Positions 52,525-61,601 of a stretch of DNA of 64,000 bases are shown piece by piece. The stretch is from JAJTFW01 sp903922455. Its GTDB lineage: Bacteria; Bacteroidota; Bacteroidia; AKYH767-A; OLB10. The position numbers were made by a program, and so were the translations under genes. The stretch spans positions 200,095 through 264,094 of the forward strand of contig CALQEU020000002.1 of assembly GCA_943329665.2 (NCBI GenBank). The letters run 5' to 3'. Under the pieces are notes generated by a model. That model did no database searches and was not told the DNA's origin. It saw only the letters and a program-made list of their open reading frames with translations. The stretch's first letter is position 1. Every line of letters begins with the position of its first letter.

Positions 52525-55341
52525 TTATCGTGATAAATATAAATTTCTTTCGTCGTATAATTTTGTGAAGACCTCGTCCTGCAAATCATCAATGAAATAA
52601 ATAGCTTCGCCAGTTGATTTCATCTCTGGACCTAACTCTTTATTTACATCTTTGAATTTATCGAAAGAGAAAACAGGCAATTTAATAGCATAACCACCTT
52701 TCTTTGGATTAAAGGTAAAATCACTCAATTTCTTGTCTCCCAACATAAGCTTCGTCGCATAATTCACATACGGCTCGTCATAAGCTTTTGCAATAAATGG
52801 AACGGTACGGGAAGCTCTTGGATTTGCCTCTATCACGTATACAATTTCTTCTTTGATGGCAAACTGAATATTGATCAAACCTTTTACTTTCATGGCTAGC
52901 GCAATTTTTTTCGTGATGTCTTCAATCTGTTTGATCACATGGTCGCTCAAATCAAAAGGTGGTAACACGGCATTGCTATCTCCCGAATGAATTCCCGCAG
53001 GTTCAATATGCTCCATGATTCCGATGATATAAGCATCTTCTCCATCGCAAATGGCATCCGCTTCTGCTTCAATAGCGCGATCCAAGAAATGATCTAACAA
53101 TACTTTGTTTCCTGGAATATCCTTCAAAATATTTACTACATGCGTTTCTAACTCTTGTTCGTTGATTACAATTTTCATTCCTTGTCCGCCTAACACATAC
53201 GAAGGTCGTACTAAGAGTGGAAAACCTAAATCTTTCGATAACTCCACGGCTTGATAAGCATCTTCAATCACACCAAACTTAGGATACGGAATTTTCAATT
53301 CTCTCAGCAAATTTGAAAACGATCCACGGTCTTCTGCTAAGTCTAAGGATTTGTAGCTCGTTCCAATAATTTGAATTCCGTACTTATCTAATTTCTCTGC
53401 CAACTTCAACGCCGTTTGTCCACCTAACTGAACAATGACTCCCACTGGTTTTTCATGCTGAATGATATCGTAAATATGCTCCCAAAACACAGGTTCAAAA
53501 TAAAGTTTATCGGCAATATCAAAGTCGGTAGAAACCGTTTCTGGATTACAGTTGATCATGATGGTTTCATAACCGCATTCTTTAGCTGCCAATACACCAT
53601 GCACACAACTGTAATCGAATTCAATTCCTTGTCCAATACGATTAGGTCCTGAACCCAGAATAATTATTTTCTTTTTGTCGGATACGATGGATTCATTTTC
53701 GGTTTCAAAAGTGGAATAGTAATAGGGTGTTTTCGCTTCAAACTCTGCAGCGCAAGTATCTACTAATTTATACACGCGGTGAATATTCATCTCCTTTCGC
53801 TTGGCATGCACTTGACTTTCCAAGCAACGAAGTAGATGTGCAATTTGTCGATCGGCATAACCTTTTTGCTTTGCCTCCATCATCAAATCACGAGACAATG
53901 AATCGAGTGTGTACTTTTGAATTTCTTTTTCTAGTTCAACAAGTTCTTCAATTTGATTTAAGAACCATGCATCAATTTGTGTTAATTTTTGAATTGTTTT
54001 AAATGGGATTCCCATCTTAAACGCATCGTAAATATGAAACAAACGATTCCAACTTGGATTCTTTAAACTATCTAAAATTTGTTCTTGATTCGTCAACTCT
54101 TTTCCATCAGCCCCTAATCCATTTCGTTTTATTTCGAGCGACTGACAAGCCTTTTGTAATGCTTCTTGGAAACTTCTTCCAATTCCCATTGCTTCACCCA
54201 CTGATTTCATCTGCAAGCCTAAATGACGATCAGCTCCTTTAAATTTATCGAAATTCCATCTTGGCACTTTAACAATAACATAATCGATGGTAGGTTCAAA
54301 AAACGCAGAGGTAGATTTTGTGATTTGATTTTGCAATTCATCTAAATTGTAACCGATGGCTAGTTTTGCTGCAATTTTCGCAATAGGATAACCTGTCGCT
54401 TTGGATGCTAGCGCCGATGAACGTGATACACGAGGATTAATTTCAATGACGATTATTTCATTCTCATCATTTGGATTTACTGAAAACTGAATATTACATC
54501 CTCCGGCAAACTGTCCAATTCCATTCATGCATTTGATAGCTAAATCACGCATGTTCTGGTAACAACGATCGCTCAATGTCATCGCAGGAGCAACCGTAAT
54601 GGAATCTCCTGTGTGGATACCCATCGGATCAAAATTTTCGATGGAACAAATGATAATTACGTTACCTACATTATCTCGGAGTAACTCTAACTCATATTCT
54701 TTCCAACCCATGATGGATTGCTCAACCAACACTTCATGAATGGGGCTAGCATGCAATCCATTATTCAAGGCTTCATCAAATCCTTCCTTTTCAAAAACAA
54801 ATCCCCCACCGGTTCCACCCAAAGTAAACGAGGGGCGAATGACTAAAGGAAATCCAATTTCTTGAGCAATTTCTTTCCCTTCGAGGTAGGAAGTTGCCGT
54901 TCTTCCTTTACAAACATTAGCCCCCAATGCAAGCATACAAAGTCGAAATTTCTCACGATCTTCCGTTGTCTTGATGGCATCAATATCTACTCCGATAATT
55001 CTTGTATTATACTTATCCCAAATTCCTGCTTTTTGGCAATCGATGCAAAGATTCAATGCCGTTTGTCCGCCCATGGTTGGAAGCACTGCATCAATTTTAT
55101 GCTTTTCTAAAATTTCAATGATCGACTTCTTCGTTAAAGGCTTTAGGTAGATGTGATCCGCAGTAACTGGATCCGTCATAATGGTTGCTGGATTCGAATT
55201 AATCAGTATCACCTCAATGCCTTCCTCCTTCATGGAGCGGGAAGCTTGACTGCCGGCATAATCAAATTCACAAGCTTGTCCGATGATGATGGGACCACTT
55301 CCGATAATAAGTACTGATTTAATTGAATGATCGCGAGGCAT
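52525..55341 (-). CDS. carB: carbamoyl-phosphate synthase large subunit, short form
   Basis: 938 residues. Two homologous ATP-grasp halves: the first opens SVLIIGSGPIIIGQACEFDY, the second IIILGSGPNRIGQGIEFDYS near residue 555. It makes carbamoyl phosphate from bicarbonate, glutamine-derived ammonia and two ATP, for pyrimidine and arginine synthesis. The E. coli enzyme is about 1073 residues; this one ends where the C-terminal MGS-like allosteric domain (UMP/ornithine) would start. The small subunit carA is not in the window. The upstream gap has a weak box (CAAAACTA, 55522-55529), which would give a leader of about 180 nt. Confidence 0.95.
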   Translation of the reverse strand: MPRDHSIKSVLIIGSGPIIIGQACEFDYAGSQASRSMKEEGIEVILINSNPATIMTDPVTADHIYLKPLTKKSIIEILEKHKIDAVLPTMGGQTALNLCIDCQKAGIWDKYNTRIIGVDIDAIKTTEDREKFRLCMLALGANVCKGRTATSYLEGKEIAQEIGFPLVIRPSFTLGGTGGGFVFEKEGFDEALNNGLHASPIHEVLVEQSIMGWKEYELELLRDNVGNVIIICSIENFDPMGIHTGDSITVAPAMTLSDRCYQNMRDLAIKCMNGIGQFAGGCNIQFSVNPNDENEIIVIEINPRVSRSSALASKATGYPIAKIAAKLAIGYNLDELQNQITKSTSAFFEPTIDYVIVKVPRWNFDKFKGADRHLGLQMKSVGEAMGIGRSFQEALQKACQSLEIKRNGLGADGKELTNQEQILDSLKNPSWNRLFHIYDAFKMGIPFKTIQKLTQIDAWFLNQIEELVELEKEIQKYTLDSLSRDLMMEAKQKGYADRQIAHLLRCLESQVHAKRKEMNIHRVYKLVDTCAAEFEAKTPYYYSTFETENESIVSDKKKIIILGSGPNRIGQGIEFDYSCVHGVLAAKECGYETIMINCNPETVSTDFDIADKLYFEPVFWEHIYDIIQHEKPVGVIVQLGGQTALKLAEKLDKYGIQIIGTSYKSLDLAEDRGSFSNLLRELKIPYPKFGVIEDAYQAVELSKDLGFPLLVRPSYVLGGQGMKIVINEQELETHVVNILKDIPGNKVLLDHFLDRAIEAEADAICDGEDAYIIGIMEHIEPAGIHSGDSNAVLPPFDLSDHVIKQIEDITKKIALAMKVKGLINIQFAIKEEIVYVIEANPRASRTVPFIAKAYDEPYVNYATKLMLGDKKLSDFTFNPKKGGYAIKLPVFSFDKFKDVNKELGPEMKSTGEAIYFIDDLQDEVFTKLYDERNLYLSR

Positions 55342-55587
55342 ATGTTAGTTATTTATATCGTTTAATCAGAATAAGAATGATTGCTGAATGTATAAAAATG
55401 TAAAAAATAACGTAGTCAATGAAGACAGGGAAATCAAAGAAAACAATCGACTAGAGTGGTAAAAAGCTAATGGATCATGGCAGGCTGATGGTTGCATCAA
55501 GTACATCACGATTTTAGAATACAAAACTAAGAAAACTGAAGGTTAAAGAGGAGTGTTGTTGAAAAGTTAGGATAAGTTGATTGGATG

Positions 55588-55595
55588 TACCTTTG
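55588..55595 (+). promoter_or_regulatory. -7 box of the alpha/beta hydrolase gene, apparently leaderless
   Basis: TACCTTTG, a perfect match, 5 nt before the ATG at 55601. Confidence 0.5.
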
Positions 55596-55600
55596 TGTTC

Positions 55601-56428
55601 ATGATGGATGCTGAATATTCTTTTTTGAAGGATAGTGAATTCACACTTCCTTATAAATCATACGGAAGTGGAGATGAGCTCCTGCTTTGCTTTCATGGTT
55701 TCGGTCGAATTTCAGATGATTTTCATCGGTTTGAGAAGAGTTTGGGTCAGAAATATACCCTAATCGCTTTCGATTTTCTATACCATGGACCACATTCCGT
55801 TTCTGTAAAAAAGCGACTTCCTGCCTTTACACCTTCCATTCTTTCGAACATGGTGGAGAAGTTACTCTGGGAAAAGAAAAAGGTAAGATGTTCCTTAATG
55901 GGATATAGCCAAGGGGGAAAGACTGTGATGGGATTAGTTCATAAAATTCCACATCGAATCCATGAATTATTTGTGTTGGCCCCTGATGGAATGAAGAACA
56001 ATAGAGTAAGAAATTTTATTGCGAAAACATATCTAGGTAGAAGAATAGGATCCAGCTTAGTGAAGTCGCCTAAATCTTTACATAACATTATTCGCACCAT
56101 GCGTTTGATGAAAATCATTCCCGAAAAAGTCAAGATTTTTTTCATCAGCAATACCGATGAAATCGAAAAACGATATCGCATTTACCACAGTTGGATTACC
56201 ATGAGAAACTATGAAATTCATCCCAAGTTGATGAATCATTATTTTCACGCTAAGAAAATTAGAGTGGAGTTTTTCATTGGTAAATACGATGCGATCATCA
56301 CTCCAAAATCGGCTAATTTATTTCTTAAAAAATTTAATTACAAAATCAATTTACATGAGTTAGAATGCGGACACGATTTATTGTCGCTGCATTCACAAAT
56401 TGAAAAAATTATTCTCACATCCTCCTAG
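55601..56428 (+). CDS. alpha/beta hydrolase
   Basis: 275 residues. Fold motifs: LLLCFHGFGR (oxyanion loop), nucleophile elbow GYSQGG with Ser, IGKYDAIITPKSAN (acid Asp region) and ECGHDLL with the catalytic His close to the C-terminus. Substrate unknown; there is no signal peptide. The frame goes back to a TTG at 55577, but that precedes the -7 box, so the ATG at 55601 (or 55604) is the start. It stands alone on the plus strand between carB and rpmH. Confidence 0.85.
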   Translation: MMDAEYSFLKDSEFTLPYKSYGSGDELLLCFHGFGRISDDFHRFEKSLGQKYTLIAFDFLYHGPHSVSVKKRLPAFTPSILSNMVEKLLWEKKKVRCSLMGYSQGGKTVMGLVHKIPHRIHELFVLAPDGMKNNRVRNFIAKTYLGRRIGSSLVKSPKSLHNIIRTMRLMKIIPEKVKIFFISNTDEIEKRYRIYHSWITMRNYEIHPKLMNHYFHAKKIRVEFFIGKYDAIITPKSANLFLKKFNYKINLHELECGHDLLSLHSQIEKIILTSS

Positions 56429-56772
56429 GCAAAGGCTGATTTTAAACCAAACACCTATCAGAATTAGATTTAAAAATTAAACAATTTGACTTAACATATT
56501 CTCGCTCACATACTGTTTTTTATCTCCGACAAACATGGGCTGCGCTTTGCAAATTTTTCTCGCAACCCTCGGCAAGCTCAGGTTAAAAAGGCCACGAAGA
56601 CGCAAAGGCTACGCAAAATTTCCCACCACAGCTTTTAAAAAAAACGATTATATATCGACATCTAAAATGAAATTTACCAAATTTCAGAAATGAATTGAAA
56701 CAATAAACATCAATTTAAGAAAATAAAAAAGGCAACCGATGGGTTGCCTTCACTATTTTTTTCAGTAAGAAA
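56429..56772. other. 344-bp intergenic region
   Basis: No gene. It has a decayed GCCACGAAGACGCAAAGGCTACGC-type element near 56591-56614, akin to intergenic words at 9248-9282 and 13333-13370, and the rpmH terminator at 56721-56750. Confidence 0.6.
56721..56750 (-). terminator. terminator of rpmH
   Basis: Perfect 9-bp stem AAGGCAACC/GGTTGCCTT (56729-56737 with 56742-56750), 4-nt loop, followed on the minus strand by TTTTTTATTTT. On the plus strand a T-run also follows after CACTA, so it may act both ways. Confidence 0.88.
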
Positions 56773-56931
56773 TTATTTTCTCCAACTACGTTCGTCAGAT
56801 ACCGTTAATTTTTTACGTCCTTTCTTTCTGCGTGCTGTTAAAACCCTACGACCATTAGCTGAACTCATGCGCTTACGGAAGCCATGTTTATTTCTACGTT
56901 TACGTAGCGAGGGTTGGAATGTCCTTTTCAT
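56773..56931 (-). CDS. rpmH: 50S ribosomal protein L34
   Basis: 52 residues, MKRTFQPSLRKRRNKHGFRK then RMSSANGRRVLTARRKKGRK: the complete and unmistakable L34 signature, with the RSWRK end usual in Bacteroidota. Flanked by a strong promoter upstream and a terminator downstream, so it is a single-gene transcript. It is next to rsmG but far from dnaA and rnpA, unlike the classical oriC arrangement. Confidence 0.98.
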   Translation of the reverse strand: MKRTFQPSLRKRRNKHGFRKRMSSANGRRVLTARRKKGRKKLTVSDERSWRK

Positions 56932-56962
56932 ATCGATCTATTAATTACCCCCAAAGGGAGTG

Positions 56963-56992
56963 CAAAGATAGAAAAAATGTCTTTTACTCAAA
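56963..56992 (-). promoter_or_regulatory. promoter of rpmH
   Basis: Minus-strand TATCTTTG (56963-56970), TTTG (56989-56992) 18 bp upstream. Leader about 30 nt. It lies between the rsmG stop and rpmH. Confidence 0.8.
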
Positions 56993-57008
56993 AAAGATTT
57001 TTAATTTT

Positions 57009-57659
57009 TCAGAGAATTTGTCTTGCTAAATAAACAATGAGCTTAGTTTCAAAGAATTCATCAGGCCAATAGTCGCTAATCTTCTGAATTTCAACCATTT
57101 TTCTATAGAAGCCTAACTCTTCCGACAAGTCACCTCCTTTCAAAACCACCCATCCATTGGGCAAAGATCCTACTTGACCTTCTATTAATTTATCCTTTGT
57201 CCAGTGAATTATTTCGTTCATGGGCGCAACGGCTCTACATAATACATAATCTACTTCCATATCCATTTCCTCTACACGTCCCCTTTTAACGGTTACATTC
57301 TTGATAGCAAGTTGCTCAACAATGTCGGCTACCACTTTTATTTTCTTTTCGATGGAATCCACTAAAATGAAACTCACGTCTGGAAAAAGGATAGCCAGCG
57401 GAATCCCTGGAAAACCTCCACCTGTGCCCAAATCCAAGACTCTCGCGCCCGGATTAAATCGAATAAACTTAGAAATGGAAAGGGAATGAAGTACATGTTT
57501 CACTTCAAATAGCTCCGTATCCTTTCTCGAAATCAAGTTAATATGGCTATTCCATTCTAAGAATATCTCCTTAAAGCGAACCAGCAATTCCACTTGCTCC
57601 GAAGTGATTTTTGGCAGGTAATTCTGATAAGAAAAAGAAAGCCCCATGTTTTCTGACAT
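57009..57659 (-). CDS. rsmG: 16S rRNA (guanine-527-N7)-methyltransferase RsmG
   Basis: 216 residues. SAM-binding motif VLDLGTGGGFPGIPLAILFP is diagnostic; EWNSHINLISRKD and DYVLCRAVAPMNEI are also typical. It methylates G527 in the 530 loop of 16S rRNA. Two in-frame Met codons (57659 and 57647) lie in the two arms of a strong hairpin. A -7 box (TACCTTTG, minus strand, 57664-57671) is 4 nt from the first and 16 nt from the second, so either may be used. Confidence 0.94.
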   Translation of the reverse strand: MSENMGLSFSYQNYLPKITSEQVELLVRFKEIFLEWNSHINLISRKDTELFEVKHVLHSLSISKFIRFNPGARVLDLGTGGGFPGIPLAILFPDVSFILVDSIEKKIKVVADIVEQLAIKNVTVKRGRVEEMDMEVDYVLCRAVAPMNEIIHWTKDKLIEGQVGSLPNGWVVLKGGDLSEELGFYRKMVEIQKISDYWPDEFFETKLIVYLARQIL

Positions 57660-57664
57660 GGGGC
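57641..57664 (-). terminator. terminator-like hairpin spanning the rsmG start
   Basis: Perfect 9-bp inverted repeat GCCCCATGT (57641-57649) and ACATGGGGC (57656-57664) with a 6-nt loop. On the minus strand it is followed by TTTCTTTTTC. It could end the upstream sigma-factor transcript or control rsmG by hiding its start codons. Confidence 0.6.
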
Positions 57665-57720
57665 AAAGGTAATATATACCAAATACAATTATATTTTAGT
57701 CCTTTCTGATAAATCCAGTT

Positions 57721-58434
57721 TTAATGATTTACGTACTCAGAGTTTTTCATGATTTGGTATAAAAATTCACGAGCACGGAATAATTGAGCTTTTACAGTTC
57801 CTAAGGGAAGCTTTAACTCATCAGCAATTTCTTCGTATGATAATTCTTGATAGTAACGTAATTCAACTAAGCGACGGTAGCGAGGCTTTAATTTCTCCAC
57901 TACATCTTTCATCATCAAAACTTTTTGCTTCTTCATCATTACATCGTCGGGACTTGGCCCATCCGATTTAATTTCAAGGGTGATATCTTGTCCATCTTCG
58001 TTTTCAAAACCACGATCAATTGACAACATCAATTTTCTTTTCTTGCGAATAAAATCGATACAATTATTCGTTGCAATTTTAAACAACCAAGTACTGAAAG
58101 CGTAATCTGGAGAGTATTGCTTAATATTTCTAAATGCTTTTCCAAAAGCTTCTATGGTTAAATCCTCAGCATCGTCACGGTTATTCACCATTTTCAGGAG
58201 CATATAATAGATAGAATCTTTATAGCGAGACATTAACTCAGCATAAGCTTTTTGGTCGCCATGATCGACAGCACGACGCACGATCTTATAATCTTTGATG
58301 GCCTTATCAGATAAATGCTGAATTTCACTATCTGCTTCTTCTACAATGGGTTTTACAATTTCCTCGGTAGAAACATTTGTTGATTTACTACTGCTTTTCT
58401 TTTTTGCAGATTGAAGGGTAGATGTGACAGCCAT
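57721..58434 (-). CDS. RNA polymerase sigma factor, sigma-70 family (ECF-like)
   Basis: 237 residues. Region 2: YKDSIYYMLLKMVNNRDDAE followed by FSTWLFKIATNNCIDFIRKK; region 4: RRLVELRYYQELSYEEIADE and LPLGTVKAQLFRAREFLYQI. There is a polar N-terminal extension of about 45 residues, Ser/Lys-rich, and a linker with DGPSPDDVMMKK. No anti-sigma factor is adjacent. It overlaps the GT2 stop by one base (TAATG), so it is translationally coupled to that gene. Target promoters are unknown. Confidence 0.92.
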   Translation of the reverse strand: MAVTSTLQSAKKKSSSKSTNVSTEEIVKPIVEEADSEIQHLSDKAIKDYKIVRRAVDHGDQKAYAELMSRYKDSIYYMLLKMVNNRDDAEDLTIEAFGKAFRNIKQYSPDYAFSTWLFKIATNNCIDFIRKKRKLMLSIDRGFENEDGQDITLEIKSDGPSPDDVMMKKQKVLMMKDVVEKLKPRYRRLVELRYYQELSYEEIADELKLPLGTVKAQLFRAREFLYQIMKNSEYVNH

Positions 58435-59573
58435 TATTTCCAGGATTTGGTTTTGATGAAGAGATTAGAAACAGCTAAGATAGGATATGAGAAAGCAGTA
58501 ATAATATCAAAGGCAGGAAGAAAAAACACCAGGTCTTTTTCTCCTAATGCTTTAAATCCTTTCCAACAAACTATCAGTTGAGTCATAAGCCGTATTACGA
58601 TAACTCCTACGATGATTTGCCAATTAAGTTTCAGTACAAATGCAAGAATTATACTTAACCAGAACAAAAATAAGCTAAAAAAGTAACCACCCACGAATCC
58701 ACGGTCACTGCTTTTATAATGCTTACCTGTGCTCATATGACGTTTTTTTTGCCAAATCCAGGTATAAAGACTTATTTTTGGCTTTGAATACGTAAAAGCA
58801 TCTGGATTTAGGATCACAGAAGTATTACTTTGATTGGAAGTTTCGTTCACAAAGAGGTCATCGTCACCTGACATAATATGGTAATGTTTAGCGAAACCTT
58901 TATTTTTAAAGAAGAGCGACTTGGTATAGGCCAAGTTTCGTCCAACTCCCATGTATGCTTTACCCTTTAACGCACGACTAAGGTAAAGCATTGCATTCAT
59001 GACAGTATCGAAGCGAATCCATTTGCTTAGTAATCCAGGCTCATTGTTATAAGCCCCATAAGAAATCACAATTTCCTTTTCTTGAGTAAAGCCCTGTACC
59101 ATGGCTCTGATCCAATTCCTTGAAGCGGGTTTACAATCCGCATCAGTTAACAAAAGGTGCTCATAAGAAGCTCCTTTAATACCTAATGTAAGCGCGAATT
59201 TCTTGCCGTGTTGGTATTTCTCTTGCTCCTTAAGTGTAATCACTTTTAAATTAGGATAGGCATCTTCCATTTCCTCCAAAAAATTGGCTGACTCGTCCCA
59301 CGAACAATCGTTTACAACAACCACCTGATATTCGGGATAGTCTTGATCAAGAACAGATGGAAGGAAACTACGTAAATTCTTTAGTTCATTTCGAGCACAA
59401 ATAACTACAGATACAGGAGCCGTGAATGGAGCGCCTTTCTGTTCAGATTTTTTGTAAAATGACGGACCCGACATTCCGATCAGAAAATAAAAAAGCTGAA
59501 CAAGTGTCGCACCTCCTAATATAACTAAAACAATTTGATTAATTAACTCTATTTCTAAGGATGACATCTTCAA
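58434..59573 (-). CDS. GT2-family membrane glycosyltransferase
   Basis: 379 residues. An N-terminal transmembrane helix (LVILGGATLVQLFYFLIGM) precedes a GT-A domain: VSVVICARNELKNLRSFLPS, DxD motif TDADC, and IMSGDDDLFVNET. Two or three transmembrane helices follow at the C-terminus. It transfers sugar from a nucleotide donor at the membrane, probably to a lipid or surface polymer. A -7 box (TAGATTTG, minus strand, 59593-59600) lies 19 nt upstream. Coupled to the following sigma-factor gene. Confidence 0.9.
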   Translation of the reverse strand: MKMSSLEIELINQIVLVILGGATLVQLFYFLIGMSGPSFYKKSEQKGAPFTAPVSVVICARNELKNLRSFLPSVLDQDYPEYQVVVVNDCSWDESANFLEEMEDAYPNLKVITLKEQEKYQHGKKFALTLGIKGASYEHLLLTDADCKPASRNWIRAMVQGFTQEKEIVISYGAYNNEPGLLSKWIRFDTVMNAMLYLSRALKGKAYMGVGRNLAYTKSLFFKNKGFAKHYHIMSGDDDLFVNETSNQSNTSVILNPDAFTYSKPKISLYTWIWQKKRHMSTGKHYKSSDRGFVGGYFFSLFLFWLSIILAFVLKLNWQIIVGVIVIRLMTQLIVCWKGFKALGEKDLVFFLPAFDIITAFSYPILAVSNLFIKTKSWK

Positions 59574-59817
59574 TGGATCGTTGCTAAAGACACAAATCTA
59601 TTGGATGAGTGAGAGCTAAAAGGAGAGTTCTATTTATAAATATTAACATTTCAATATTGAAAATAAATCCATCTAAAAGACACCTTAGCAAACACTTATA
59701 AAATTAAAATTTGCATTTCTCCTTTTATGAGAAGAGTTTAATTCGAGACGAATGAAATTTCTCTCTCCTTTAATGAAATTCTGGATGATGCTTTAGCAGC
59801 ATTAAAGCAGGAATTAA

Positions 59818-61017
59818 TTAGATGGTTCTACCTGGATACACTTTTAATGATTCTTCCAGACAAGACATCGCATTCTTTAGCGATTCTTGATTCAGAACAT
59901 ATGCAATTCTTACCTGATGTTTTCCAAGTTCGGGAACAGAATAAAATCCACTGGCAGGAGCTAACATAACCGTTTGGTTATTGAATGCAAAAGATTCCAA
60001 GAGCCATTGGCAAAACTTGTCTGCATCATCCACGGGCAATTCGGCCATGCAATAAAAGGCTCCACTTGGCTTTGGACAAAATACGCCTTCCATTTTATTT
60101 AGTGAATCCACAACAAAATCGCGTCGAGAAATATACTCCTTATGTACTTCTGCAAAATAAGATTCCGGTGTCTCAATTGCGGCTTCTGCTGCAATTTGTC
60201 CTAAAGTTGGTGGACTCAAACGAGCTTGTGCAAATCGCAAGGCAGCAGCCATCACTTCTTTATTTTTGGAAATTAATGCACCGATACGAACTCCACAAGC
60301 ACTATACCTTTTTGAAACGCTATCCATTAAAACGACATGTTGATCCAACCCATCTAAGTGCATGGATGATACATACTCGCGTCCATCATAACAAAACTCG
60401 CGATACACTTCATCAGAGAAAAGGTATAAATCATGCTTTAGAACAATTTCACGTAGAATTTCCAACTCTTCCTTTGTATACAAATAACCAGTTGGATTAC
60501 TTGGATTACAAATTAAAATTGCTTTTGTTTTAGAAGTGATTGCTTTCTCGAATTCTTCGATTGGAGGCAGAGCAAATCCTGTTCTAATGCTCGAAGCAAT
60601 TGGTTTTACAATTACATCGGCTTGCGTGCTGAATCCGTTGTAATTCGCATAATAAGGTTCAGGCACAATAATTTCGTCACCCGCATTCAGGCAAGCCATC
60701 ATACCAATTTCAATCGCTTCAGATCCGCCGGTAGTAATTATAATATCTTCCCAACTAACATTAATATCAAACTTTTGATAGTACCCTACTAGTTTTTTTC
60801 TATAAGATTCAATACCAGCCGAATGACTATATTCAATTACTTTCAAATCTATCTTATGAATGGCATCCATCATTACCTCTGGCGTATGAATATCGGGTTG
60901 GCCAATATTCAAATGATAGATATGCACTCCTCTTTTTTTTGCTTTCTCTGCAAACGGAACTAGTTTACGAATAGGGCTTGAGGGCATTTTAAGCCCTTTA
61001 TCAGATATTTTTGGCAT
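59818..61017 (-). CDS. pyridoxal-phosphate aminotransferase, class I/II
   Basis: 399 residues, fold type I. LNIGQPDIHTPEVMMDAI at the start, NPSNPTGYLYTKEE (aromatic/aspartate-type motif), SDEVYREFCYDG, and PLP Lys in SVSKRYSACGVRIG. The C-terminal Arg that binds the substrate carboxylate lies in HQVRIAYVL. It is a general amino-acid aminotransferase, perhaps aspartate or aromatic; specificity is not readable. An inverted repeat separates it from the DUF1573 genes upstream. Confidence 0.9.
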   Translation of the reverse strand: MPKISDKGLKMPSSPIRKLVPFAEKAKKRGVHIYHLNIGQPDIHTPEVMMDAIHKIDLKVIEYSHSAGIESYRKKLVGYYQKFDINVSWEDIIITTGGSEAIEIGMMACLNAGDEIIVPEPYYANYNGFSTQADVIVKPIASSIRTGFALPPIEEFEKAITSKTKAILICNPSNPTGYLYTKEELEILREIVLKHDLYLFSDEVYREFCYDGREYVSSMHLDGLDQHVVLMDSVSKRYSACGVRIGALISKNKEVMAAALRFAQARLSPPTLGQIAAEAAIETPESYFAEVHKEYISRRDFVVDSLNKMEGVFCPKPSGAFYCMAELPVDDADKFCQWLLESFAFNNQTVMLAPASGFYSVPELGKHQVRIAYVLNQESLKNAMSCLEESLKVYPGRTI

Positions 61018-61031
61018 TGCATTAAAATATT

Positions 61032-61056
61032 AATCCCGGCCAAAAGGGCCGGGATT
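61032..61056 (-). terminator. hairpin between DUF1573 gene and aminotransferase
   Basis: Perfect 10-bp stem AATCCCGGCC/GGCCGGGATT with a 5-nt loop. The following minus-strand tract (AATATTTTAA) is only weakly T-rich, so termination may be partial. Confidence 0.6.
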
Positions 61057-61084
61057 ACAAAATTAAACTTTTTTGTTAATAGAA

Positions 61085-61570
61085 TTACTTAGCAGGAGTA
61101 GCATTTGCTGGTTGAGCAGCAGGTGCTTCAACAGTTCCTTTCAAATGAAGGATACGAGGACTGTTCTTAGCGTTAGAGGTAATAGTAACGGTTTTGTCTT
61201 GCATTCCCATTTTACCAGCTGAATTAAAAGTTACTTTAATAGCACCTGTAGCACCTTTCTTAATTGGCTCTTTTGGGTAAAGAGGAACAGTACAACCGCA
61301 AGATCCTTGAGCATTTGTGATGATCAAATCTTCCTTTCCGTCATTAGAAAAAGTGAATTCATGCGTAACCGACTCACCTTGTTTAATAGTTCCGAAGTTA
61401 AATTCTTCGTTACTGAAAGTCATTTCAGCAGCGTTCTTGTTTTCAGCAGGAGCAGCTACTTGAGTTGCTGCTGGAGTTGCTGATTTGCTCATTGCTTTGT
61501 CAGTTTGAGCGTTTACCATGGTAGCTACGAATAACATTCCACAAGTGGCGAAAACGATTGATTTTTTCAT
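61085..61570 (-). CDS. DUF1573 exported protein (second of tandem pair)
   Basis: 161 residues. Signal peptide MKKSIVFATCGMLFVATMVNAQ, then an Ala/Pro/Lys-rich linker and an Ig-like DUF1573 (ASPM-SPD-2-Hydin type) domain with FNFGTIKQGESVTHEFTFSN and SCGCTVPLYPKEPI. The Cys pair in SCGC is conserved. A low-complexity Ala/Pro tail closes it. Function unknown; presumably a periplasmic or surface structural protein. It shares the domain with the gene 31 bp upstream. Confidence 0.9.
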   Translation of the reverse strand: MKKSIVFATCGMLFVATMVNAQTDKAMSKSATPAATQVAAPAENKNAAEMTFSNEEFNFGTIKQGESVTHEFTFSNDGKEDLIITNAQGSCGCTVPLYPKEPIKKGATGAIKVTFNSAGKMGMQDKTVTITSNAKNSPRILHLKGTVEAPAAQPANATPAK

Positions 61571-61601
61571 AATGTATTGTTTAGTTTATTTATTTAATTA
61601 A

